Position numbers and translations under genes: made by a program
Shown here: one piece after another, positions 7,187 through 13,979 of the stretch
Layout of the letters: each line of letters opens with the position of its first letter
How positions within the stretch are numbered: the stretch's first letter is position 1
The notes under the pieces: generated by a model
Told to the model about the DNA's origin: nothing
What the model saw: only the letters and a program-made list of their open reading frames with translations
Database searches by the model: none
Source of the DNA: Oscillospiraceae bacterium
GTDB lineage: Bacteria; Bacillota; Clostridia; Oscillospirales; Acutalibacteraceae
Length of the DNA stretch: 16,109 bases
Assembly: GCA_028706415.1 (NCBI GenBank)
Contig: JAQWBK010000012.1
Coordinates: forward strand, 1-16,109
Direction of reading: 5' to 3'

Positions 7187-8389
7187 ATGGACGATCGGCT
7201 GTACTGGATATGGCTGCAAAGGGTGTTTGCACCTGCAAGTCCCAAAGCCGACATGCTTTTGCGGGAATTTATCACAGCAAGAGCGATTTATCAAGCCCCG
7301 GAGGCCGAGCTCGCACCGTATAAGCTGACCCAAAACGAGCTTGACAGATTAAAGGATAAATCACTTGAGCCGGCAGGGAAAATCTTATCGGCCACCCTTG
7401 AACAAGGCGGCTGGATACTGACACCCGAGGATGCGCTTTATCCGTCACTGCTGCGGGCGGTACCCGGGCTTCCCCTTGTAATTTACGGCAGGGGAGAGCT
7501 TCCCAGCCTGGATATACTTCCCGCCGTCGCAATCGTGGGCACCCGACAAACTACCGGCTATGGTCGAAGGGCGACGGCGCTGATGGCAGGGGGGCTTGCC
7601 CTGGGGGGAGCTGTAATAATAAGCGGGGGTGCATGCGGTGTTGATACCATTGCCCATGAAGCCGCTATTGCCGCAGGCGGGCTGACGGTTGCCGTTCAGG
7701 GCTGTGGGCTGGATGTTTGCTATCCCCGCCAAAACAGTCTGCTTCGTGAAAATATAGTAAAATCAGGGGCGGTTATTTCCGAGTATCCGCCCGGCACTCC
7801 TCCTTTACGCCATCACTTTCCCCTCAGAAACAGGCTGATAAGCGGTATGTCTTTGGGGGTATGTGTAACCGAAGCTCCAAAAAGAAGCGGGGCGCTTATT
7901 ACCGCCCATCATGCTTTTGAACAGGGGCGGGATGTGTTTGCGGTGGCAGGGGATATGCTGTCGGGGAGAAGCGAGGGCACCGATGATCTTATAAGGCAGG
8001 GGGCACGGCTTGTAACAAGTGCCCTGGAGGTAATTGAGGAATATCTCCCCCGTTTCCCAGATATACTGGATCCAAAGGCGGTAGAGGGAATAAGGCTTGA
8101 CCCACGGTTTCGCTCCATGCCGGACACGGCTCCGCAGGAAAGACAGTCCACCCCGTCATCCGATCGTACCCCCCAAAAAAAGCATAAGGTAGCCGAATGC
8201 CCCAAAACGGTATCCGAGCAAGCCGGCTCGGTTTTTAGACTGCTGGGTGAGCAATCCAAAACACTGGGTGAGTTGATTGAATTATCAGGACTGTCTGCGC
8301 CCGGGGTGATGTCGGCATTGACCGAGTTGGAGCTTAACGGCGTTATTCGTTGCAATCCGGGACAGGCATACTGCCTGCGAACAGAATAA
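7187..8389 (+). CDS. dprA: DNA-processing protein DprA
   Basis: Cytosolic single-strand DNA-binding protein that loads RecA on incoming DNA during natural transformation; homologues are also common in bacteria not known to be competent. Residues 1-90 form a helical N-terminal region. The Rossmann-like core contains IVGTRQTTGYGRRA (116-129), SGGACGVDTIAHEAA (146-160), QGCGLDVCYPRQN (171-183), ISEYPPGTPPLRHHFPLRNR (197-216) and KRSGALITAHHAFEQGRDV (232-250). A polar, proline-rich linker (about 300-335) leads to a C-terminal winged helix (about 338-398, GSVFRLLGEQSKTLGELIELSG). The start has AGGGG seven bases upstream, overlapping the end of the methyltransferase gene. The linker is odd in two ways: it has an in-frame A_AAA_AAG slippery heptamer (8176-8182) and a terminator-like stem (8214-8236). 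The full-length frame is intact, so neither is evidence of a broken gene. Confidence 0.95.
   Translation: MDDRLYWIWLQRVFAPASPKADMLLREFITARAIYQAPEAELAPYKLTQNELDRLKDKSLEPAGKILSATLEQGGWILTPEDALYPSLLRAVPGLPLVIYGRGELPSLDILPAVAIVGTRQTTGYGRRATALMAGGLALGGAVIISGGACGVDTIAHEAAIAAGGLTVAVQGCGLDVCYPRQNSLLRENIVKSGAVISEYPPGTPPLRHHFPLRNRLISGMSLGVCVTEAPKRSGALITAHHAFEQGRDVFAVAGDMLSGRSEGTDDLIRQGARLVTSALEVIEEYLPRFPDILDPKAVEGIRLDPRFRSMPDTAPQERQSTPSSDRTPQKKHKVAECPKTVSEQAGSVFRLLGEQSKTLGELIELSGLSAPGVMSALTELELNGVIRCNPGQAYCLRTE
8176..8187 (+). promoter_or_regulatory. Possible -1 frameshift site inside dprA
   Basis: The heptamer A_AAA_AAG is in the correct phase (last base of CAA, then AAA, AAG). A -1 slip would decode GCA and then stop at TAA (8185-8187). 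The product would be 333 residues, ending in the linker and lacking the winged helix. The heptamer is the same as in the classic dnaX site. No internal Shine-Dalgarno is visible at the usual 10-14 nt upstream, and the nearest compact stem begins about 30 nt downstream, so stimulators are weak or absent. Confidence 0.3.
8214..8236 (+). terminator. Terminator-like stem with U5 inside dprA
   Basis: CCGAGC (8214-8219) pairs with GCTCGG (8226-8231) over a 6-nt loop and is followed at once by five T residues. The shape is that of a short intrinsic terminator, but the 6-bp stem is minimal and it sits within an intact reading frame, so it may be fortuitous. Confidence 0.25.
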
Positions 8390-8409
8390 CGAGGAATTAT
8401 ATTTTCATA

Positions 8410-8431
8410 AAAACATAAACCCGGATGTTTT
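8410..8431 (+). terminator. Weak AT-rich stem after dprA
   Basis: AAAACAT (8410-8416) and ATGTTTT (8425-8431) can form a 7-bp stem with an 8-nt loop some 20 bp after the dprA stop. It is too AT-rich for a confident terminator, but it is the best candidate in the dprA-topA gap (8390-8607). That gap otherwise holds only an inverted repeat and a promoter candidate. Confidence 0.2.
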
Positions 8432-8476
8432 CGCCATATAAACGGCATATTATACTGATTCCTCATTAAAACCTTA

Positions 8477-8530
8477 CCAATAAATCCGCACAAAAACCCA
8501 TATATCAAAGCTTTTTGCTTGATTTATTGG
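8477..8530. repeat. 10-bp inverted repeat flanking the topA promoter
   Basis: CCAATAAATC (8477-8486) and GATTTATTGG (8521-8530) are perfect inverted copies, 34 bp apart, with centres 44 bp apart. The right arm fills part of the spacer between the -35 and -10 of the candidate topA promoter. It could be a two-site operator or a large stem; the arms are AT-rich. Confidence 0.4.
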
Positions 8531-8542
8531 AAGTTTTATAAT
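8515..8542 (+). promoter_or_regulatory. Candidate promoter of the topA operon
   Basis: TTGCTT (8515-8520), a 16-nt spacer and a perfect TATAAT (8537-8542). The -35 keeps the important TTG. A start near 8549 would give a leader of about 60 nt before topA. It lies in the only long gap of the rightward block, which supports a new transcription unit here. Confidence 0.45.
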
Positions 8543-8607
8543 CGGAATTAGTATCATAATAAATATCGATAAACAAACAGGTTGCTGCAGGAAGGCAGGG
8601 TTATTTG

Positions 8608-10689
8608 ATGTCAAAACTGGTTATTGTAGAATCCCCCGCAAAGGCAAAAACCATTGAAAAATACCTGGGTTCAGGATATAAGGTTGTAGCCTCTATGGGG
8701 CATATACGCGACCTGCCCAAGTCATTGCTTGGGGTGGATATAGAAAATAAATTTAAACCGAGGTACATGGATATTCCCGGCAAGACCGCCCTGATACGCC
8801 AGCTTAAAACCGCGGCGGCATCCAGTGACGGTGTCATTCTTGCAACCGACCCGGACCGAGAGGGTGAAGCGATTTCATGGCATCTTGCACAGATTTTAAA
8901 GATGGATATAAATGAAAACAACCGCGTAACCTTCAACGAAATAACTAAAAACGGTGTATCCCAAGGCATGGATAATCCCCGTAGCCTTGACATGAATCTT
9001 GTAAATGCACAGCAGGCGCGCCGCATACTAGACCGTATCGTAGGCTATAAAATCAGCCCTTTTTTATGGAAAAAGATAAGAAAGGGGCTGTCGGCAGGCC
9101 GTGTACAGTCGGTTGCGGTGCGTATTATTGTGGATAGAGAGGAAGAAATCCGCGCTTTTGTATCCGAGGAATACTGGACCATAGATGCGCGGCTCTCAAA
9201 AGGGGAAAAGGGACAGGCTTTTTCCTCTCGCCTATATGGCACCCACAGCGACGGAAAAATTAAGATACAAGACAAGCAGACGGCGGATAAAATTCTTAAT
9301 GAGCTTGACAGCTCAGAATTCAAGATTGACACGGTTAAGCGGGGCAAAAGGCAGCTTTCACCCGCCCCCCCCTTCATCACCTCCACCCTGCAGCAGGAAG
9401 CCAGCCGAAAGCTGGGCTTTGTGTCCCGCCGTACCATGAAGGCGGCACAGGAGTTGTACGAAGGGGTTGAGGTAGAGGGCTATGGGGCGGTAGGTTTAAT
9501 CACATATATGCGTACCGATTCATTGCGTATATCCGACGATGCGCGTCGGGATGGATACGACTACATCAAAGAGCGGTGGGGTGAAAAATATATCCCGCCA
9601 AAGCCGCGGATTTTCAAATCTCGATCGTCCGCACAGGATGCGCATGAGGCTATACGCCCCACCATGCCAGCCCTCCCCCCCGAACGGGTACGGGATTCTC
9701 TGTCTCCCGACCAGTTCAAGCTGTACAAGCTGATTTGGGAGCGCTTTATTGCCAGTCTGATGGCCAATTGTATACATGATACCGTAAAGATGGATATTTC
9801 CGCCGGAGATTACATCTTCAGGGCTTCGGGATATACCGTCAGATTTGACGGGCATACCGTGATTTATGTCGAAGGCAAGGATGAAGAGGGCGAAACCGAC
9901 GGACCGCTGCCCGCCCTCGAAGAAGGAACGGTACTGTTTAAGAGGGAGCTAAAGGGTAACCAACATTTTACCCAGCCCCCCCCACGATTTACCGAAGCCA
10001 CCCTTATCAAAGCTCTTGAAGAAAACGGAATAGGGCGACCCTCCACCTATTCCCCAACCATTACAACAATACTGTCACGGGAATATATTGAGCGGGAAGG
10101 TAAGGCCCTAAAGCCTACCGTTCTTGGTGAAATCACCACCGGAGTGATGAAGGAGCAGTTTTCCGAAATTGTGGATGTTGATTTTACCGCCAACATGGAA
10201 AAGCAGCTGGATGCCGTTGATTCGGGTAAAACCGACTGGGTAAAAGCCCTTGAAGACTTTTATGGCAATTTTTCGAAAACATTGGGGCTTGCCGAAAAAT
10301 CGGCCACCGGGGAGCGCATAGTAATTCCGGATGAAGTCAGCGATGTTGTTTGCGAACAGTGCGGAAAGAATATGATAATAAAATCGGGGCGGTATGGCAA
10401 GTTTTTAGCCTGTCCCGGTTATCCGGAATGTAAAAATACCAAAAAAATCATCAAAAAGACCGGGGGTATATGCCCCAAGTGCGGTGGAACCATCGTAGCC
10501 CAAAAGACCAAGAGAAACCGCATATTTTACGGCTGTTCCAATTATCCCGACTGTGATTTTATGACATGGAATGAACCCTCCGACAAGGTTTGCCCCAAGT
10601 GCGGCAAAACGCTGTATCGCAAAAAAGGCAAAGCTGGTGGGCTTTTCTGTGCCACCGAGGGCTGCGAATACACAGCATTATCGCAATGA
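8608..10689 (+). CDS. topA: DNA topoisomerase I (type IA)
   Basis: Relaxes negative supercoils by cutting one strand and forming a 5'-phosphotyrosine link. From the ATG at 8608 (AGGG seven bases upstream; a TTG precedes it directly) it is 693 residues, the normal size for Gram-positive TopA. The TOPRIM domain has the catalytic Glu8 in VIVESPAKAKTIEKYL and the metal-binding DPDREGE at 81-87. The active-site tyrosine is Tyr300 in GLITYMRTDS. The cleavage/strand-passage region continues through NGIGRPSTYSPTI, shared by all type IA enzymes. The C-terminus has three zinc-ribbon units: CEQC...CPGYPEC, CPKC...CSNYPDC and CPKC...CATEGC. The stop codon overlaps the start of trmFO (ATGA), so the two are translationally coupled. 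It leads the operon that runs at least to rnc. Confidence 0.97.
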   Translation: MSKLVIVESPAKAKTIEKYLGSGYKVVASMGHIRDLPKSLLGVDIENKFKPRYMDIPGKTALIRQLKTAAASSDGVILATDPDREGEAISWHLAQILKMDINENNRVTFNEITKNGVSQGMDNPRSLDMNLVNAQQARRILDRIVGYKISPFLWKKIRKGLSAGRVQSVAVRIIVDREEEIRAFVSEEYWTIDARLSKGEKGQAFSSRLYGTHSDGKIKIQDKQTADKILNELDSSEFKIDTVKRGKRQLSPAPPFITSTLQQEASRKLGFVSRRTMKAAQELYEGVEVEGYGAVGLITYMRTDSLRISDDARRDGYDYIKERWGEKYIPPKPRIFKSRSSAQDAHEAIRPTMPALPPERVRDSLSPDQFKLYKLIWERFIASLMANCIHDTVKMDISAGDYIFRASGYTVRFDGHTVIYVEGKDEEGETDGPLPALEEGTVLFKRELKGNQHFTQPPPRFTEATLIKALEENGIGRPSTYSPTITTILSREYIEREGKALKPTVLGEITTGVMKEQFSEIVDVDFTANMEKQLDAVDSGKTDWVKALEDFYGNFSKTLGLAEKSATGERIVIPDEVSDVVCEQCGKNMIIKSGRYGKFLACPGYPECKNTKKIIKKTGGICPKCGGTIVAQKTKRNRIFYGCSNYPDCDFMTWNEPSDKVCPKCGKTLYRKKGKAGGLFCATEGCEYTALSQ

Positions 10690-12011
10690 GCCATATTGTT
10701 GTTGTGGGGGCGGGACTGGCGGGCTGCGAAGCCGCATGGGCTGCTGCGAATGCGGGTGCCGAAGTCACGCTTTATGAAATGAAACCAAATAAATATACCC
10801 CCGCCCATAATTCACCCGGGTTTGCCGAGCTGGTATGCTCCAATTCCCTCAAGGCAAAGCGGGTTGAAAGCGCGGCTGGACTCCTTAAAGAGGAAATGCG
10901 GCGGCTGGGTTCGATTTGTACCGAGGCGGCGGCAGAATGCTCTGTACCGGCCGGAGGGGCGCTTGCGGTTGACCGCGATCTGTTTTCCGAAGGGGTAACC
11001 CGTCGTATTATGTCTCATCCTTGTATAAGGGTGGGGCATGGAGAGATTACCGACCTTGACAGCCTCTCGGGGGATGCGGTAATAATAGCCACCGGCCCCC
11101 TGACCCCCCAGCCTCTGTCCGATAAATTATGCAGCCTTTTGGGAGGCGGACTGAGCTTTTATGATGCTGCCGCCCCCATTATTTCGGCGGACAGCATTGA
11201 TATGGACAGGGCTTTTATCGCATCCAGATACGGACGGGATGAGGGGGGGGAGGGCGATTATATAAACTGCCCCATGAATAAAGAAGAATATGAAGCCTTC
11301 CATTCCGCCCTCATACTTGCCCAAACCGCCCCACTTCATTCGTATGATAAGGGGGAGGGCAAAACCCGGGTATATGAGGGGTGCATGCCCATAGAGGTGC
11401 TTGCAAAGCGGGGGGCAGATTCCATAAGATACGGGCCCATGAAGCCGGTCGGACTGCGGGATCCAAAAACGGGGCACCGGCCTTGGGCGGTGCTGCAGCT
11501 TAGGAAGGAAAACACCCAAGGCAGTATGTTAAACATGGTTGGTTTTCAGACAAATCTGAAATACGGGGAGCAAAAAAGGGTGTTCGGCATGATTCCGGCG
11601 CTGAAAAATGCAGAGTTTCTGAGATTTGGCATTATGCATAGGAACACATTCATTGATTCCCCCCGCCTGCTTAATCAGGATTTTTCTTTGCGTGAAAACC
11701 CTCGCTTGTTTTTTGCCGGTCAGATGACCGGGGTGGAGGGATATATGGAATCGGCAGCATCCGGCCTGCTTGCGGGCATCAATGGGGTGAGGTCGGTAAC
11801 AGGAAAGCCGCCGCTTATATTGCCCGATAACACCATGATGGGGGCACTATCGGCATATATCAGCAATCCCGAGGTGGGAGATTTCCAGCCCATGGGGGCT
11901 AATTTCGGGCTACTGCCCCCCTTGGACGGGCATATTCGTGATAAACGCGAACGCCAAGCCGCACTTGCAGAGCGTTCGCTTAAAAGCTTACAGGATATAA
12001 ACTTCGATTGA
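10686..12011 (+). CDS. trmFO: Methylenetetrahydrofolate--tRNA-(uracil-5-)-methyltransferase
   Basis: Folate- and FAD-dependent enzyme that makes m5U54 (ribothymidine) in the tRNA T-loop, the Gram-positive alternative to SAM-dependent TrmA. The 441 residues match the family. The N-terminal FAD fold is VVVGAGLAGCEAAWAA (5-20). Cys51 in ELVCSNSLKAKRVESA and Cys233 in YEGCMPIEVLAKRG correspond to the two functional cysteines known from the Bacillus subtilis enzyme. PAGGALAVDRDLF (88-100), YINCPMNKEEYEAF (192-205), RYGPMKPVGL and GQMTGVEGYMESAASG near the end are all family hallmarks. The true start is ATG 10686, which overlaps the topA stop by four bases; the frame is open further upstream, but that part lies inside topA. 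A run of eight G (about 11243-11250) encodes Glu-Gly-Gly-Glu and does not break the frame. Confidence 0.96.
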   Translation: MSHIVVVGAGLAGCEAAWAAANAGAEVTLYEMKPNKYTPAHNSPGFAELVCSNSLKAKRVESAAGLLKEEMRRLGSICTEAAAECSVPAGGALAVDRDLFSEGVTRRIMSHPCIRVGHGEITDLDSLSGDAVIIATGPLTPQPLSDKLCSLLGGGLSFYDAAAPIISADSIDMDRAFIASRYGRDEGGEGDYINCPMNKEEYEAFHSALILAQTAPLHSYDKGEGKTRVYEGCMPIEVLAKRGADSIRYGPMKPVGLRDPKTGHRPWAVLQLRKENTQGSMLNMVGFQTNLKYGEQKRVFGMIPALKNAEFLRFGIMHRNTFIDSPRLLNQDFSLRENPRLFFAGQMTGVEGYMESAASGLLAGINGVRSVTGKPPLILPDNTMMGALSAYISNPEVGDFQPMGANFGLLPPLDGHIRDKRERQAALAERSLKSLQDINFD

Positions 12012-12026
12012 AAGGTTTGGTGTTTT

Positions 12027-13034
12027 ATGCGAATAATTGTTGATGCTTTTGGTGGGGATAATGCCCCGCTGGAAATAATCAGAGGGGCGGCACAGGCGGC
12101 AGCCGAATACGATATAGGAATAATTCTCACCGGAAGTGAAAGCATAATCCGTAAGGTGGCGGCCGAGGACGGGATTGATTTAAACGGAATTTCTATTGTG
12201 GATGCTCCCGATGTGATTGCAATGGAGGATGAGCCCCGCAGCATTTTAAAGGAACACAAGGATTGTTCTATGGCCGAGGGGCTGAGAAGGCTTGCGGCGG
12301 GAGAGGGAGACGCTTTTGTTTCGGCGGGAAGCACCGGAGCTTTAATAATGGGCGGAACCTTTATAGTAAAGCGCATTAAAGGGATTTCCAGAGCAGCTCT
12401 GGCGGTACTTATGCCGGGGGACAAGGGGCCCTTCATGCTGCTGGATGTGGGTGCAAATGCCGACAGTCGCCCTGAAATGCTACTTCAATTTGCTCATATG
12501 GGAAGCATATATATGACCAGCATTATGGGGGGCGGCAAGCCTGTAACCGTCGGTTTGGTCAATGTGGGTACCGAGGATACAAAAGGCGGGGAGCTGCAGC
12601 ATGCCGCTTTTGCGCTGATCAAGGAGAGCGGACTTAATTTTGTGGGCAATATAGAAGCACGCGATATACCGCTTGGGGTGGTCGATGTTGCGGTTGCCGA
12701 TGGGTTTACCGGAAATGTAATATTGAAGCTTACCGAGGGGGTTGCGGATACTTTACTGAAAAATATAAAATCTATATTCCTTACCAACACGATTACCAAG
12801 CTTGCGGCCCTGTTAATTAAGCCTTATCTTAAGGGACTGAAAAAGAAGATGGATACCTCGGAATACGGCGGCGCACCCTTGTTGGGGCTGGGCAAGCCGG
12901 TGATAAAAACACATGGAAACGCCAAGGCAGTAGCCGTTAAAAACGCCATAAGGGTTGCCGCCGAATTTGCCGGTAAAGGCGTTATAGAACAAATTTCTCA
13001 GGCGGTAAAACCCACACCTGAAGCAGGAGAGTGA
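12027..13034 (+). CDS. plsX: Phosphate acyltransferase PlsX
   Basis: Peripheral membrane enzyme that converts acyl-ACP and phosphate to acyl phosphate, the donor used by PlsY to acylate glycerol 3-phosphate, the first step of phospholipid synthesis in most Gram-positives. The 335-residue length is standard. Typical segments are MRIIVDAFGGDNAP (1-14), AMEDEPRSILKEHKDCSM (about 71-88), FVSAGSTGALIMGG (about 98-111), LDVGANADSRPEML (about 139-152), NVGTEDTKG, NIEARDIP, VADGFTGNVILKL and EYGGAPLLGL. It starts 15 bp after trmFO, with a mediocre ribosome site (GAAAGG about 11 nt upstream), suggesting partial dependence on upstream translation. The ACP-like gene begins four bases after its stop, the usual plsX-acpP-rnc order. 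Its substrate needs a working acyl carrier protein, and the one encoded next door appears unable to be that. Confidence 0.97.
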   Translation: MRIIVDAFGGDNAPLEIIRGAAQAAAEYDIGIILTGSESIIRKVAAEDGIDLNGISIVDAPDVIAMEDEPRSILKEHKDCSMAEGLRRLAAGEGDAFVSAGSTGALIMGGTFIVKRIKGISRAALAVLMPGDKGPFMLLDVGANADSRPEMLLQFAHMGSIYMTSIMGGGKPVTVGLVNVGTEDTKGGELQHAAFALIKESGLNFVGNIEARDIPLGVVDVAVADGFTGNVILKLTEGVADTLLKNIKSIFLTNTITKLAALLIKPYLKGLKKKMDTSEYGGAPLLGLGKPVIKTHGNAKAVAVKNAIRVAAEFAGKGVIEQISQAVKPTPEAGE

Positions 13035-13038
13035 TTAT

Positions 13039-13263
13039 ATGGTTTTTGAATATTTAAGGAGTCTTCTCGTTGAACAATATGCCTGTGAGAAGGAGGATGT
13101 TGAGCTCACTTCATCACTGGATGATCTTAACCTTACCGATGACGATAGGGCTGATATCGCATTTAATCTTACCGAGCACTACGGCACCGAAATATCCGAC
13201 CAACAAATAGCCGAGTTCGAAACGGTTGAGGATGTTGTCGCCGGTATAGAGGATCAGCTTTAG
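13039..13263 (+). CDS. Acyl-carrier-protein-like protein lacking the phosphopantetheine serine
   Basis: A 74-residue acidic protein in the exact place of acpP (plsX-acpP-rnc). It aligns with E. coli AcpP without gaps from the DL before the modification site to the TEI after helix II. The helix I region (VFEYLRSLLVEQY) and helix IV region (FETVEDVVAGI) also match the fold. Where carriers have D-S-L, this protein has T33-D34-D35, in DDLNLTDDDRADIAF. The serine that receives 4'-phosphopantetheine is Asp34 (codon GAT at 13138-13140) and the following leucine is also Asp. No other serine lies near, so it should not be convertible to a holo carrier. It may be a scaffold or regulatory paralogue that binds PlsX or other partners, or a relic; the frame and start (ATG, in close coupling to plsX) are intact. 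A sequencing error is unlikely because several adjacent residues differ. The fold is confident; the function is unknown. Confidence 0.8.
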   Translation: MVFEYLRSLLVEQYACEKEDVELTSSLDDLNLTDDDRADIAFNLTEHYGTEISDQQIAEFETVEDVVAGIEDQL

Positions 13264-13292
13264 GGAGTCTATGATAGAAAGGAATGTTTTTA

Positions 13293-13979
13293 ATGAGCGG
13301 GCTTCAGGATTTAATGAAGCGGCTGGGATATAATTTTCGCACCCCCTCATTACTGGAGCGGGCGATAACCCATTCCTCATATGCCAACGAGCGGCGCACA
13401 CCCATCCCGAGTAACGAAAGGCTGGAATTTCTGGGGGATTCGGTGTTGGGGGTTGTTACCGCCGTTTATCTGTTCACCAACGATAATGGTGCGGAGGGCG
13501 AGCTGACAAGGTTGCGGGCTGCAATGGTTTGTGAAAAAGCCCTGCATTCCTATTCACAAAAGCTTGAACTTGGGAGCTTTTTAAAGCTCGGGCGGGGGGA
13601 GCAGCGTTCGGGCGGCTCGTCCAGGCCATCCATTCTTGCCGATGCGTTTGAGGCGGTTGTGGCGGCAATTTTTCTAGATGGAGGCATGGATAGCGCGCGG
13701 GACTTTTTGCTGCCTTTTTTGGAAAAGGAATTGTCCAATCAGAAGCAAATTAAATTCAATGATTATAAGACCACCCTTCAGGAGATAATCCAGCAAAATC
13801 CGGAGGAGCATCTGGAGTATGTCCTGGCGGGTGAGACAGGCCCCGACCACAATAAACAGTTTAAGGTGGAGGTTCACCTCAATTCGAATGTTGTTGGGGA
13901 GGGATGCGGGCGCAGCAAAAAGGAAGCAGAGCAGCAGGCGGCTCATCAGGCGCTCAAGCTGATGGGATATGACCGATAA
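13293..13979 (+). CDS. rnc: Ribonuclease III
   Basis: Double-strand-specific endoribonuclease that processes rRNA precursors and structured mRNAs. From ATG 13293 (AAGG about ten bases upstream) it has 228 residues, the usual length. An ATG at 13284 sits directly on the ribosome site and is less likely. The catalytic RNase III domain has the signature NERLEFLGDSVLG (41-53) with acidic residues Glu42, Glu45 and Asp49, and the second acidic pair Asp117 and Glu120 in LADAFEAVVAAIFLDGG. Residues about 155-226 are a double-stranded RNA-binding domain (DYKTTLQEIIQQ, then KQFKVEVHLN and GRSKKEAEQQAAHQAL). The radical SAM gene overlaps its last 11 bases. It follows the ACP-like gene by 29 bp and belongs to the same transcript. 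Confidence 0.97.
   Translation: MSGLQDLMKRLGYNFRTPSLLERAITHSSYANERRTPIPSNERLEFLGDSVLGVVTAVYLFTNDNGAEGELTRLRAAMVCEKALHSYSQKLELGSFLKLGRGEQRSGGSSRPSILADAFEAVVAAIFLDGGMDSARDFLLPFLEKELSNQKQIKFNDYKTTLQEIIQQNPEEHLEYVLAGETGPDHNKQFKVEVHLNSNVVGEGCGRSKKEAEQQAAHQALKLMGYDR

Noticed and set aside
8502..8523. Intrinsic terminator at the AAAGC-T5-GCTT stem in the dprA-topA gap
   Set aside because: The T run is the loop, not the tail, and the stem is only 4-5 bp; the same bases are better explained as the -35 of the topA promoter.
10436..10460. A7 run in the topA zinc-ribbon region as a frameshift site
   Set aside because: The phase is wrong for an X_XXY_YYZ heptamer (codons AAA AAA ATC after ACC), and the downstream zinc ribbons are intact.
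11243..11250. Run of eight G in trmFO as a phase-variation tract
   Set aside because: Runs of 7-8 C or G occur in several unrelated housekeeping genes here (for example topA near 9365 and 9976, lrgB near 15572), so it reflects GGG/CCC codon use.
11720..12436. 238-codon minus-strand open frame across trmFO and plsX
   Set aside because: Antisense to the conserved C-terminus of TrmFO and N-terminus of PlsX; no recognisable domain.
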